A stretch of 64,000 nt of DNA from Nocardia neocaledoniensis. Lineage in GTDB: Bacteria; Actinomycetota; Actinomycetes; Mycobacteriales; Mycobacteriaceae. The notes under the pieces were generated by a model, which did no database searches, had not been told where the DNA came from, and saw only the letters and a list, made by a program, of their open reading frames with translations. Shown here piece after piece: positions 41,040-49,862 of this stretch. Within the stretch, counting starts at the first letter, position 1. Every line of letters begins with the position of its first letter. Both the position numbers and the translations under genes were made by a program. The stretch lies in assembly GCF_003182135.1 (NCBI RefSeq), contig NZ_QGTL01000007.1, positions 248,001-312,000 of the forward strand, written 5' to 3'.

Positions 41040-41457
41040 TCACTCGCGGGGCTCGACCAGGACCAGCCAGTTGCCGGAGTTGTCGCGGATGACGGCCTCG
41101 GTGCCGTACGGGCGCTCCGACGGCGGCTGGATGAATTCGACGCCCTTCGCGGTGAGCTCCTCGTAGCTCTTCTGGCAGTCGGCGGTCCGCAGGCCGAGCG
41201 CGCCGTGGGTGCCGGACGCGAGTGAGCGCCGGACGGCGTCGGCCATGTCGTCGGTCAGCGGCGGTCCGGGCACCATCAGGGTGACCTCGAGTTCGCGATG
41301 ATCGGGGTGCGCGACGGGTGACCCAGCGGAAGCCGTTGTCGCCCATGCTCACATCCGCGGTCTCCACGAAGCCGAGCTTGTCGATGTACCACCGCTTGGC
41401 GGCGTCCTGATCGGTGACGTACACGGTGACCAGGGAAACGTTCGTAATCGTTGTCAT
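41040..41457 (-). pseudogene. VOC family gene with a single-base frameshift
   Basis: The first 45 codons read as a normal VOC protein (NVSLVTVYVTDQDAAKRWYI; MGDNGFRWVT). The frame then breaks. The rest of a normal protein continues in another frame (HGALGLRTADCQKSYEELTA; IRDNSGNWLVLVEPRE, stop 41040-41042). One extra G in the GGG run at 41316-41318 (plus strand) explains it: removing one base restores one continuous frame of ~138 residues. Either a recent mutation or a sequencing error. The adjacent AraC regulator gene is 9 bp upstream on the same strand. Confidence 0.85.
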
Positions 41458-41466
41458 GATCCGAGG

Positions 41467-41958
41467 CTATGGCGTGGCCTCCTCACCCGGCTTCTCCGAA
41501 ATTGCGGTGTCGGGCCGCACCCGATCCGAGAGCCCGTGCATGAAGACGTAGCAGCCGGGAATGTGCGGCGCCCCGTCGGCGAAGCGGGCCTGGTACTCGC
41601 TCGGCGAGACCCCGACGAGCTGACGGAACTTGGCGCTGAACGAGCCGAGACTCGAATAGCCGACCATCATGCACACCTCGGTCACCGTGAGATTGGAGGC
41701 GCGCAGCAGGTCCTGAGCCCGTTCGATCCGGCGCTCGGTCAGATACACCGCCGGGGTGCGGCCGTAGACGGCGGCGAAGGCGCGCAGGAAGTGGTACTTG
41801 GAAACACCTGCGGCACCGGCCAATTCATCGAGGTTGAGCGGATCGGCGTAATTCCGGTCGATCAGATCGTGGGCGGTGCGCAGATGCGGCAGCAGCGCCA
41901 GCACCGGTCGACGGGCCATCGCGCTCATGACGGCGCCCGCACCGGCCCGCGGTCGCAC
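41467..41958 (-). CDS. Small AraC family transcriptional regulator
   Basis: 163 residues at most; an ATG at 41928 (MSAMARRP) would give 153. The AraC/XylS domain with two HTH units fills residues ~35-135: LNLDELAGAAGVSKYHFLRA and VCMMVGYSSLGSFSAKFRQLVGVSPSEY. No large ligand domain, so it may be a MarA/SoxS-like or truncated regulator. It lies just upstream of the VOC gene on the same strand and was probably co-transcribed with it. Confidence 0.88.
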   Translation of the reverse strand: MRPRAGAGAVMSAMARRPVLALLPHLRTAHDLIDRNYADPLNLDELAGAAGVSKYHFLRAFAAVYGRTPAVYLTERRIERAQDLLRASNLTVTEVCMMVGYSSLGSFSAKFRQLVGVSPSEYQARFADGAPHIPGCYVFMHGLSDRVRPDTAISEKPGEEATP

Positions 41959-42077
41959 CCCGGGATGCCGTCGGTCACGGGTGCCCGATCACGCGGCCCG
42001 CTCATCGGCACGCCTCGTCGCGCGCCGGTATCCGATCCGCCCGTTCGCACCTCACCGGTGTGCTCGCGCGCACGGTG

Positions 42078-43343
42078 TCAGCTGAACGGCGCGCGGTCGT
42101 CGGCCCGCAGGGAGGCACGGCCCGCCGCGCGCCACGCACGGGCCGTGAAGTCGACGTCCTCGTCGGTGACCAGGTTTCCCATCACCCGAACCGCGGTGCG
42201 CTGCAGGTACTTCGACCGCATCACCGGCGGCCCGCCGAGCGGAACCATCTTCGGGTGGGTGGCCAGCCCCGCGATCCGGCGCGCCACCGAGAACGTGCGC
42301 CCGTACCGCGCGCGCAGCAGCTCCGGCCAGACCCGGCTCAGGTCCGGTTCGTCGAGCAGGCCCGACAGCATGTGCCCGCCCTCTAGCCCGTAGTCGATGC
42401 CCTCGCCGTTGAGCGGGTTCACGCATCCCGCGGCGTCACCGACCAGCAGCCAGTTCGGCCCGGCCACGCCGGAGACCGCGCCGCCCATCGGCAGCAGCGC
42501 CGAGGCCACCGCGCGCAGCTCGCCCTCGAGCTGCCATTCCTCGCGTCGCAGCCGGGTGTAGTGCTCGAGCAGCGGCTTGAGCGCGATATGGGAGGGCCGC
42601 GCCTCGGTCGCCAGCGAGCCGACGCCGATGTTCACCTCGCCGTTGCCGAGCGGGAAGATCCAGCCGTAACCGGGCACCAGGGCGTCCTCGGCGTTGCGCA
42701 GCTCCAGGTGCGAGGAGATCCACTGGTCGTCGCTGCGCCCGGACTTGATGTAGGCGCGCGCGGCGGTGCCGTAGGCGTAGCGGCGATGCCAGGTGCGACC
42801 GAGCTGCTTGCCGATGGGGGAGCGCACCCCGTCGGCCACCACGAGCACCCGGCAGCGGACCGTGTGCGTGTCCGCGCCGATGCGCACCGACACGCCGGTG
42901 ACCCGCTCGCCGTCGCGCAGCACCTCGATGACCTTGGCGCCGTCGACCATCCGCGCACCGGATTTCACCGCGGTCTCGCGCAGCTTGTCGTCGAGTTCGG
43001 TTCGGGGGACGGCGCTTCCATAGGTGGGGAACGACCCGCCCGGCCAGGGGAGCAGCGCCTCGCGCCCGAAGCCGGCCATCCGCAGGCCGTGGTTCACCGT
43101 GTGCGCCCGCAGCCATTCGCCGAGGCCGAGATTCTCCAGCTCGGCGGTGGCGCGCGGGGTGAGCCCGTCACCACAGGTCTTGTCCCGTGGGAACACGGCG
43201 GAATCGAGCAGCAGCACATCGCGTCCGGCGCGCGCCGCCCAGGCGGCCGACGCCGAACCGGCGGGCCCGGCCCCGACGACCAGCACCTCGACGGCGCTGG
43301 GCAGGACGGCTTGTTCTGCGGGGGCGGAATCCGGTGAACCCAT
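42078..43343 (-). CDS. menJ: Menaquinone reductase MenJ (geranylgeranyl reductase family)
   Basis: 421 residues, FAD-dependent reductase. N-terminal dinucleotide motif VLVVGAGPAGSASAAWAARA, ATG1-type DGLTPRATAELENLGLGEW, and the FAD-binding GPNWLLVGDAAGCVNPLNGE. In M. tuberculosis the gene at this place next to grcC1 and htpX (Rv0561c) saturates one isoprene of menaquinone-9. Same assignment here by context and motif. Confidence 0.9.
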   Translation of the reverse strand: MGSPDSAPAEQAVLPSAVEVLVVGAGPAGSASAAWAARAGRDVLLLDSAVFPRDKTCGDGLTPRATAELENLGLGEWLRAHTVNHGLRMAGFGREALLPWPGGSFPTYGSAVPRTELDDKLRETAVKSGARMVDGAKVIEVLRDGERVTGVSVRIGADTHTVRCRVLVVADGVRSPIGKQLGRTWHRRYAYGTAARAYIKSGRSDDQWISSHLELRNAEDALVPGYGWIFPLGNGEVNIGVGSLATEARPSHIALKPLLEHYTRLRREEWQLEGELRAVASALLPMGGAVSGVAGPNWLLVGDAAGCVNPLNGEGIDYGLEGGHMLSGLLDEPDLSRVWPELLRARYGRTFSVARRIAGLATHPKMVPLGGPPVMRSKYLQRTAVRVMGNLVTDEDVDFTARAWRAAGRASLRADDRAPFS

Positions 43344-43488
43344 GGCTCAATACTGGCACCCCCGGCCGCTGTGCGAGAGTGTCGGGTACACCGGGAATAG
43401 TCACTGTGTGACCGTGTTCATCGGCCCTTGCGCCAGAACACGCTAGGTTGCTACCCGTCGGGGTCGGACGCATCGCTGGGAGAAGATA

Positions 43489-44511
43489 ATGAGCACATCG
43501 GCTGTGAGCGACGAGAGCACCGTGGTCGCCGGGGTGGACCTCGTCGATCCCGAACTCGCCGCCACCGTGCGCGACGGCCTGGCCGCGGTCGAGCAGCTGC
43601 TCGTCGACGAACTCTCCGACGGCGAGGAATTCCTGCAGGAAGCGGCGCTGCACCTGGCCCGCGCGGGCGGCAAGCGTTTCCGCCCGCTGTTCACCGTGCT
43701 GACCGGCCAGCTCGGCCCCAATCCCACCGACCCCGCGCTGGTCACGGCGGGCACCGTGGTGGAACTGGTGCACCTGGCCACCCTGTACCACGACGATGTC
43801 ATGGACGAGGCCACCCAGCGCCGCGGCGCGGAGAGCGTCAACTCGCGCTGGGGCAACAACATCGCCATCCTGGCCGGCGACTATCTGTTCGCCCACGCCT
43901 CCCGGCTCACCTCGACGCTCGGGCCCGACGCGGTTCGCATCATCGCCGAGACCTTCGCCGAGCTGGTCACCGGGCAGATGCGGGAAACCATGGGCGCCAA
44001 GCAGTCCCAGGATCCGGTGGAGCACTACCTGCGCGTCGTCTGGGAGAAGACGGGCTCGCTGATCGCGGCGGCGGGCCGCTTCGGCGGCACCTTCTCCGGC
44101 GCGGGCCCCGAGCACGTCGAGCGGCTGGCGCGCCTGGGCGACGCGGTGGGCACCGCCTTCCAGATCTCCGACGACATCATCGACATCTCGTCCTCGGCCG
44201 AGCAGTCGGGCAAGACCCCGGGCACCGACCTGCGCGAGGGCGTGCACACCCTGCCGGTCCTGTACGCCCTGCGCGAGTCCGGCGCCGACGGCGACCGCCT
44301 GCGCACCCTGCTGGCGAACCCGCTCGAGGCCGACGCCGAGGTGGAGGAGGCGCTGGAGCTGCTGCGCCGTTCCCCCGGCATGGTCAAGGCCAAGGAGAAG
44401 CTGCAGGAATACGCCGACCTGGCCGACGCCGAGCTGGCGGCCCTGCCCGCGGGCCCGGCCAACGACGCCCTCACCCGCCTGGTCAGATACACCATCGAAC
44501 GGGTCGGCTGA
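43489..44511 (+). CDS. grcC1: Long-chain polyprenyl diphosphate synthase
   Basis: 340 residues of a trans-isoprenyl diphosphate synthase with the two aspartate-rich motifs, YHDDVMDEATQRRG (first, about residue 100) and FQISDDIIDISSSAEQSGKT (second, about residue 222). It extends isoprene units to the chain used for menaquinone. The gene lies between menJ and htpX, divergent from menJ, like grcC1 of M. tuberculosis. Confidence 0.92.
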   Translation: MSTSAVSDESTVVAGVDLVDPELAATVRDGLAAVEQLLVDELSDGEEFLQEAALHLARAGGKRFRPLFTVLTGQLGPNPTDPALVTAGTVVELVHLATLYHDDVMDEATQRRGAESVNSRWGNNIAILAGDYLFAHASRLTSTLGPDAVRIIAETFAELVTGQMRETMGAKQSQDPVEHYLRVVWEKTGSLIAAAGRFGGTFSGAGPEHVERLARLGDAVGTAFQISDDIIDISSSAEQSGKTPGTDLREGVHTLPVLYALRESGADGDRLRTLLANPLEADAEVEEALELLRRSPGMVKAKEKLQEYADLADAELAALPAGPANDALTRLVRYTIERVG

Positions 44512-44548
44512 CCAGGAACTATTGCCGGGTCAGGCACGTTTTCTCAAC

Positions 44549-45412
44549 ATGCCCAATGGGATCAAGACCTTCGGATTGATGGTCGGGCTGTCGGCGTTGA
44601 TCGTCGCCATCGGGGCGATGTTCCGCAGCCCGGCCATCCTCGTCATCTCGATCGTGCTGGCCGTCGGGATGAACGCGTACGCCTATTTCAACAGCGACAA
44701 GCTGGCGTTGAAGGCGATGCACGCGCAACCTGTCAGCGAGCTCGAGGCGCCGGTCATCTACCGGATCGTGCGGGAGCTCGCGACCACGGCCCGCCAGCCC
44801 ATGCCGCGGCTCTACATCAGCCCGACCAACGCGCCCAACGCGTTCGCGACCGGCCGCAACCCCCGGCACGCCGCCGTCTGCTGTACCAGCGGCATCCTGC
44901 AGCTGCTCGACGAGCGGGAGCTGCGCGCGGTGCTCGGCCACGAGCTCTCGCACGTCTACAACCGCGACATCCTGATCTCCTCGGTCGCGGGCGCGATGGC
45001 CTCGATCATCACGGGCCTGGCCAACATGGCCTTCTTCGCGAGCTCGTTCGGCAGCAGGGACGGCAACGGTCCGAACGTCATCGGGGTGCTGTTGGTCTCA
45101 CTGCTCGGCCCGATCGCGGCGGGCCTGATCAAGATGGCGGTCTCGCGGTCGCGGGAGTACCAGGCCGATCAGTCCGGCGCCGAACTCACCGGCGACCCGT
45201 TGGCCCTGGCCTCGGCGCTGCGCAAGATCGAGCGCGGGGTGCAGGTGGCCCCGCTGCCGCCGGACCCGAAGCTCACCAGTGAATCGCACCTGATGATCGC
45301 CAACCCGTTCCGGGCGGGCGACCGCATCGCCCGCTGGTACTCCACGCACCCGCCGATGGAGGAGCGCATCAAGCGCCTGGAAGAGATGGCTGGCGGCACT
45401 CACCTGCACTGA
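44549..45412 (+). CDS. htpX: Membrane zinc metalloprotease HtpX
   Basis: 287 residues from ATG 44549. Four hydrophobic segments, two in the N-terminal ~45 residues and two at ~145-180. The zinc site is HELSH in AVLGHELSHVYNRDILISS, with the third ligand in the SREYQADQSGAELTG block. HtpX degrades damaged membrane proteins. A longer GTG start at 44522 is possible but lacks a better ribosome binding site. Confidence 0.93.
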   Translation: MPNGIKTFGLMVGLSALIVAIGAMFRSPAILVISIVLAVGMNAYAYFNSDKLALKAMHAQPVSELEAPVIYRIVRELATTARQPMPRLYISPTNAPNAFATGRNPRHAAVCCTSGILQLLDERELRAVLGHELSHVYNRDILISSVAGAMASIITGLANMAFFASSFGSRDGNGPNVIGVLLVSLLGPIAAGLIKMAVSRSREYQADQSGAELTGDPLALASALRKIERGVQVAPLPPDPKLTSESHLMIANPFRAGDRIARWYSTHPPMEERIKRLEEMAGGTHLH

Positions 45413-45427
45413 GCGCCGCCGGCCCAC

Positions 45428-45919
45428 CTACCTGTAGTTCACGAACTGCAGGGCGATGCCGAAGTCCTCGCCCTTGAGCAGGCTGATCACGGCCTGCAGG
45501 TCGTCGCGCTTCTTGCTGCTGACGCGCAGCTCCTCGCCCTGGATCTGGGCCTTCACGCCCTTGGGGCCCTCGTCGCGGATCTTCTTGGAGATCTTCTTCG
45601 CCTTCTCGGCGTCGATGCCCTGCACCAGCGTGCCGGTGATCTTGAACACCTTGCCGGAGGCCTGCGGCTCGCCGGCGTCGAACGCCTTGAGCGAGATGTC
45701 GCGGCGGATCAGCTTCTCCTTGAACACGTCGAGCGCGGCCTTGACCCGCTCCTCGGCGTTGGCCGTGAGCACGATGGCTTCCTCGCCCGACCACGCGATG
45801 GCCGCGTCGGTGCCCTTGAAGTCGTAGCGGGAGTTCAGCTCCTTCTCTGCCTGGTGCAGCGCGTTGTCGACCTCCTGCCGATCGACCTTGCTCACCACGT
45901 CGAATGACGAATCAGCCAC
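45428..45919 (-). CDS. YajQ family nucleotide-binding protein
   Basis: 163 residues from GTG 45917-45919 with AGGAG five bases upstream. The whole family signature is present: SFDVVSKVDRQEVDNALHQA, NSRYDFKGTDAAIAWSG, KEKLIRRDISLKAFDAGEPQ and GEELRVSSKKRDDLQAVISL. YajQ proteins bind nucleotides such as cyclic di-GMP or tRNA-like partners; the cellular role in actinobacteria is unsettled. Confidence 0.93.
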   Translation of the reverse strand: MADSSFDVVSKVDRQEVDNALHQAEKELNSRYDFKGTDAAIAWSGEEAIVLTANAEERVKAALDVFKEKLIRRDISLKAFDAGEPQASGKVFKITGTLVQGIDAEKAKKISKKIRDEGPKGVKAQIQGEELRVSSKKRDDLQAVISLLKGEDFGIALQFVNYR

Positions 45920-46096
45920 ACTGCGCTCCTGTCCATGAAGGTCCGACGAACTCCGGGGCCGGAGGTCTACCGGCCACCGAGACAGTTGTACCCGCACCGG
46001 TGCCGCACCACTGCTCGCAGGGGTGCTGTGCAGGCAGTTTGCATTGCCGGGGTGGGTTCGTTGTAAGCTTCTCAGCGCACCGGAGACGGCGCACAA

Positions 46097-46179
46097 GGCA
46101 GATTGCCCGAGCGGCCAATGGGAGCAGACTGTAAATCTGTCGGCGAGAGCCTACGTAGGTTCGAATCCTACATCTGCCA
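46097..46179 (+). tRNA. tRNA-Tyr (GTA)
   Basis: 83 nt with acceptor GGCAGAT/ATCTGCC (46097-46103 and 46172-46178), discriminator A, long variable arm typical of class II Tyr tRNA, and anticodon GTA at 46131-46133. TTCGAATCC T-loop. CCA is not encoded. Confidence 0.96.
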
Positions 46180-46183
46180 CATC

Positions 46184-46214
46184 GAACCCCGTCGATCATT
46201 GATCGGCGGGGTTC
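46184..46214 (+). terminator. Hairpin terminator after tRNA-Tyr
   Basis: GAACCCCG (46184-46191) pairs with CGGGGTTC (46207-46214), extended by an inner TCGATCA/TTGATCG pairing; followed by TTTGG. Confidence 0.8.
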
Positions 46215-46397
46215 TTTGGTTCTCGGGGCAGCCAGCCCAGCACCGGTGGGCTCAGCGGTACGGAAAACCGCGCAAAAACCCGCTCTGAACAGGCGATTTG
46301 GTGCTCTCGTCAGAGGGTGTGTAATCTCTTTCAGGACGCCGGAGCACGGGGTCGCTCTGATCGGCCCGCCGATCAAGACCTTGTGCCACGTAGTCAT

Positions 46398-46470
46398 GCC
46401 CCCTTAGCTCAGTCGGCAGAGCGTTTCCATGGTAAGGAAAAGGTCAACGGTTCGATTCCGTTAGGGGGCT
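46398..46470 (+). tRNA. tRNA-Thr (GGT)
   Basis: 73 nt with acceptor GCCCCCT/AGGGGGC (46398-46404 and 46463-46469), discriminator T, anticodon loop ATGGTAA with GGT at 46431-46433, and GGTTCGATTCC T-arm. CCA not encoded. Confidence 0.96.
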
Positions 46471-46532
46471 CGCCGGATTGCCGGTGTGGTGACCGACTTT
46501 CCCGCCGGCATCCACCGTAATAGGTCCGCCGT

Positions 46533-46608
46533 GGCGGTGTAGCTCAGTCGGTAGAGCAAACGACTCATAATCGTTGTGTCGCCGGTTCAAGTCCGGCCAT
46601 CGCTACCA
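46533..46608 (+). tRNA. tRNA-Met (CAT)
   Basis: Acceptor GGCGGTG (46533-46539) pairs with CATCGCT (46598-46604), two G-U pairs, discriminator A and an encoded CCA (46606-46608). Anticodon CAT at 46566-46568 in loop CTCATAA. Elongator type by the regular acceptor pair. It is directly upstream of rpmG, as in M. tuberculosis. Confidence 0.95.
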
Positions 46609-46644
46609 ATAACGACTCAGCCCAGACCGGAAAGAAGGCATATC

Positions 46645-46815
46645 GTGGCCGCGAAGTCCACCGATGTCCGGCCAAAGATCACCTTGGCCTGCGAAGAGTG
46701 CAAGCATCGCAACTACATCACCAAGAAGAACCGGCGCAACGACCCGGACCGCCTCGAGCTGAAGAAGTTCTGCCCGAACTGCGGAACCCACCGGGCGCAC
46801 CGCGAGTCGCGCTGA
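46645..46815 (+). CDS. rpmG: 50S ribosomal protein L33 (zinc-binding type)
   Basis: 56 residues from GTG 46645 with AAAGAAGG upstream. CEEC...CPNC shows the two-knuckle, zinc-binding (C+) form. Mature chain KITLACEECKHRNYITKKN and basic end HRAHRESR. Actinobacteria often have a second, zinc-free L33 that replaces it when zinc is low. The gene is followed by a terminator hairpin. Confidence 0.95.
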   Translation: MAAKSTDVRPKITLACEECKHRNYITKKNRRNDPDRLELKKFCPNCGTHRAHRESR

Positions 46816-46834
46816 TTCACCAGAACATCTGCCG

Positions 46835-46862
46835 AAGGCCGGACGAGAGTCCGGCCTTTGTG
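46835..46862 (+). terminator. Terminator after rpmG
   Basis: AAGGCCGGAC (46835-46844) and its complement (46849-46858), 4-nt loop GAGA, then TGTG. Confidence 0.85.
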
Positions 46863-46953
46863 CTTTTCCGGGGTCGATACAGTACCCCGTCGCGGCGGTG
46901 ATCACACCCCGGTCGACCTCGTGATCGGCTACGTGTGAGTAAGGTCCAGAGTT

Positions 46954-48033
46954 GTGACAGTGAACACCGGAACCGACGAAGCGGTCACCGCCGCAGCCGC
47001 CGAACCGTTCGATCCAGCCGCGCACGCGGCGGCGATGGTCGGCCACCACTACCGTGTCGACGACTACTACGAGGTCGGCCGCGAGAAGGTGCGCGAATAC
47101 GCCCGTGCCGTCCAGGACTACCACCCGGTGCACTGGGACGAAGACGTCGCGCGTGCGAACGGTCACGAGGGTCTGCTCGCCCCGCTCACCTTCATCTCCC
47201 TGGTCGGCATCCTCGCCCAGCGCAAGCTGTTCGAGGAGATCGTCACCGGCTACGACCTGAGCCAGATCATGCAGACCGATCAGATCCTGGAATTCCACCG
47301 CCCGATCCGCGTGGGTGACCAGCTGACCTGTGACGTGTACCTGCACTCGTTCCGGCAGGCCTTCGGCGGCGACATCATCGTGACGAAGAACATCGTCACC
47401 GCGCAGGACGACGAGCTGGTGCTCACCACCTACACCACCCTCATCGGCCGCAGCGGCGGTGACATCGATCCCACGATGTCGGACGCGGTGCGCAACATCC
47501 TGATGCACGGCCTCGGCGACGAAGAGCCCGCGCATCACGCCCCGCTCGACGTGCACGCCGAGATCACCCCCGATCCGGTCACCAAGATGCCGGAGCCCTA
47601 TGTCAGCACCACCGCCCTGCCCTTCGACAGCGTGTCGGCCGGAGACGAACTGCCGCCGCGCACAGTCCGGCTCACCCGTGGCGATCTGGTGAACTACGCG
47701 GGCGTGTCCGGCGACGCCAACCCGATCCACTGGAGCGACGAGATCGTGAAGCTGGTCGGCCTGGACAACGTGGTCGCCCACGGGATGCTCACGATGGGCC
47801 TCGGCGGCGGTTTCGTCACCTCCTGGCTCGGTGATCCGGCCGCGGTGAAGGAATACAACGTCCGCTTCACCAGCCCCGTCTACGTCGGCTCCGACGCGCC
47901 TGCCGAGGTCGAGTTCACCGGTAAGGTGAAGTCGGTCGATCCGGAGGCCAGGACCGCGGTCGTCGCCATCACGGCGAAGTCGGCGGGCAAGAAGATCTTC
48001 GGGCGCGCCACGGCAACCGTTCAGCTGTCCTGA
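46954..48033 (+). CDS. hadAB: Fused (3R)-hydroxyacyl-ACP dehydratase HadA-HadB
   Basis: 359 residues holding two hot-dog domains: HadA-like (residues ~28-170; HYRVDDYYEVGREKVREYA) and HadB-like (~218-359; LVNYAGVSGDANPIHWSDEI; VAHGMLTMGLGGGFVTSWLG). In M. tuberculosis these are separate hadA and hadB; the complex dehydrates 3-hydroxyacyl-ACP in FAS-II for mycolic acid elongation. Here both halves carry D-x4-H: D55/H60 and D254/H259. TAAGGT at 46940-46945 lies eight bases before GTG, so the mRNA may be leaderless. No hadC follows before the tRNA-Trp gene. Confidence 0.93.
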   Translation: MTVNTGTDEAVTAAAAEPFDPAAHAAAMVGHHYRVDDYYEVGREKVREYARAVQDYHPVHWDEDVARANGHEGLLAPLTFISLVGILAQRKLFEEIVTGYDLSQIMQTDQILEFHRPIRVGDQLTCDVYLHSFRQAFGGDIIVTKNIVTAQDDELVLTTYTTLIGRSGGDIDPTMSDAVRNILMHGLGDEEPAHHAPLDVHAEITPDPVTKMPEPYVSTTALPFDSVSAGDELPPRTVRLTRGDLVNYAGVSGDANPIHWSDEIVKLVGLDNVVAHGMLTMGLGGGFVTSWLGDPAAVKEYNVRFTSPVYVGSDAPAEVEFTGKVKSVDPEARTAVVAITAKSAGKKIFGRATATVQLS

Positions 48034-48052
48034 CCTGGTCGCCTGTGCCGGA

Positions 48053-48083
48053 TTGGCGAATACGGCACGCGGTAACGTACACT
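48053..48083 (+). promoter_or_regulatory. Candidate promoter for tRNA-Trp and secE-nusG
   Basis: TTGGCG at 48053-48058 and TACACT at 48078-48083 with a 19-bp spacer, longer than ideal. The gap to the tRNA (48084-48234) has two short hairpins (GGGAG/CTCCC around 48124-48139) and an AT-rich stretch near 48180. Confidence 0.45.
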
Positions 48084-48234
48084 CGGGACTCTGGGGTCAC
48101 CGGCTGCTGCGCGCTGATCTTCCCCGGGAGTAGATCTCCCATGGAAGCGGCGCGCATGTTGTGTGACACCAGGGCTCGATAATCGAATATCGACACTGTG
48201 GTTGGGCGTCAACGGCTCAGGCTGGTCCAACCGA

Positions 48235-48307
<73 letters not shown>

Positions 48308-48338
48308 CCCTGAATGCCAGCGACGAGGAAGGATCGAC

Positions 48339-48713
48339 GTGACGGACGAGCGGGATACTCGCGCCGAAGACGGCGACGACACCGCCGCTGCCACTCGGCC
48401 GAGCGGCAAGCGGACAGCTCGCCGCGCGCGCACGTCGGATGCTCCGGCGGACACCGGTTCGGTGGCCACGCTGGACCGGCCCTCCTTGCGCAAGGACAAG
48501 GCTGCCGGTAAGGCCAAGACGGGCAACCCGTTCAAGCGGCTGCTCAAGTTCCTGCGAGAGGTCATCGCGGAACTGCGTAAGGTGATCTGGCCCAACCGGA
48601 AGCAGATGGTCACCTATACGGCCGTCGTTCTGGTGTTCGTGGTCTTCATGGTCGCGTTCATCGCCGGGATCGACATAGCGTTCGTCAAGGGTGTCGACTG
48701 GTTGTTCGGCTGA
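48339..48713 (+). CDS. secE: Preprotein translocase subunit SecE
   Basis: 124 residues from GTG 48339 with GAGGAAGGA upstream. The first ~65 residues are a charged, variable tip; the conserved SecE part is FLREVIAELRKVIWPNRKQM (amphipathic) and one membrane helix (TYTAVVLVFVVFMVAFIAGI). SecE is the essential small clamp of the SecYEG channel. Long N-termini are usual in actinobacteria. Confidence 0.94.
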   Translation: MTDERDTRAEDGDDTAAATRPSGKRTARRARTSDAPADTGSVATLDRPSLRKDKAAGKAKTGNPFKRLLKFLREVIAELRKVIWPNRKQMVTYTAVVLVFVVFMVAFIAGIDIAFVKGVDWLFG

Positions 48714-48781
48714 TCGCCGAGCATCGCCGCCGGTAGCCGATCCCGGGCGGAGTGCGCTCCGCGCCCCGACCGGGCCCAGAG

Positions 48782-49621
48782 ATGTACGTGACGACACAGG
48801 AAGCGAGTGCCTCAGTGAGCACCCCGGAGAACGAAACAAACGCCGAGTTCCCGGTTGACGACGCTGTCGTGGCGGAGACCGCCACCGACGAGGTCGAGGC
48901 CACCACCGAGCTCGCTGACGCCGACGTGGCCGAAGAGGCCGCCGTCGAAGCCGTCGCCACCGAGGAAGACCCCGACGCCGACCCGGTCGAGTCGATGAAG
49001 GCCAAGCTGCGCCGCGTCCCCGGCGACTGGTACGTCGTGCACTCCTACGCCGGCTACGAGAACAAGGTCAAGACCAACCTCGAGACCCGCGTGCAGAACC
49101 TCGGCCTCGAGGACTACATCTTCCAGGTCGAGGTGCCGACCGAAGAGGTCACCGAGATCAAGAACGGCCAGCGCAAGCACGTCAACCGCAAGGTGCTACC
49201 CGGCTACATCCTGGTCCGCATGGAGCTGAACAACGAGTCGTGGGGCGCGGTGCGCAACACCCCCGGTGTCACCGGCTTCGTCGGCATGACCGGCGGTGGC
49301 CCCGGCGCCAAGCCGACCCCGCTGACCATCAACGAGGTCGTGAAGTTCCTGGTCCCGGCCGGTGCGCAGCAGAAGAAGGCCGCCGCGGCCGCCGCGGCGC
49401 CCGCCGGTGGCGAGTCGACCGGTGAGGTGTCGGCCAAGCCGATCATCGAGGTCGACTTCGAGGTCGGCGAGTCGGTGACCGTGATGGACGGCCCGTTCGC
49501 GACGCTGCCCGCCAGCATCAGCGAGGTCAACGCCGAGCAGCAGAAGCTCAAGGTGCTCGTCTCGATCTTCGGTCGCGAGACCCCGGTGGAGCTGAACTTC
49601 ACCCAGGTCTCCAAGATCTGA
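48782..49621 (+). CDS. nusG: Transcription termination/antitermination factor NusG
   Basis: 279 residues from ATG 48782; the GTG at 48788 is another possible start. An unusual long acidic N-terminus (to residue ~80) precedes the NGN domain (GDWYVVHSYAGYENKVKTNL) and the KOW domain (VGESVTVMDGPFATLPASIS). An Ala-rich linker (AQQKKAAAAAAAPAGGES) inserts between them. NusG links RNA polymerase to Rho or to the ribosome. Acidic N-terminal extensions are common in actinobacterial NusG. Confidence 0.95.
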   Translation: MYVTTQEASASVSTPENETNAEFPVDDAVVAETATDEVEATTELADADVAEEAAVEAVATEEDPDADPVESMKAKLRRVPGDWYVVHSYAGYENKVKTNLETRVQNLGLEDYIFQVEVPTEEVTEIKNGQRKHVNRKVLPGYILVRMELNNESWGAVRNTPGVTGFVGMTGGGPGAKPTPLTINEVVKFLVPAGAQQKKAAAAAAAPAGGESTGEVSAKPIIEVDFEVGESVTVMDGPFATLPASISEVNAEQQKLKVLVSIFGRETPVELNFTQVSKI

Positions 49622-49638
49622 CCAATCCCGACCTTCGG

Positions 49639-49668
49639 AAACGGCATCGCTGCGGCGGTGCCGTTTTC
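49639..49668 (+). terminator. Hairpin after nusG
   Basis: AAACGGCA (49639-49646) and TGCCGTTT (49659-49666), 12-nt loop with internal pairing, T-rich tail. Confidence 0.6.
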
Positions 49669-49862
49669 GTTGTCACACCTGCCCCGCTGACGGTGTGCAC
49701 GACGCGGTTCGGTAGAGTGTGACAGTTCGTGTGTAGACCCCCTCCAGGCGTTTTCCGTCCGGTGTGACGGTCGTGCGCGAATGCCGGGCTTGGACCCGGC
49801 GTGGGAGCGATCCCGCAACAGGCTTACGGCAACCGTAAGGAACCGAAACCCAAGGAAGAAAG

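Noticed and set aside
43428..44579. 383-codon frame overlapping the polyprenyl synthase
   Set aside because: Arg-rich shadow frame of the well-supported synthase gene with its two DDxxD motifs.
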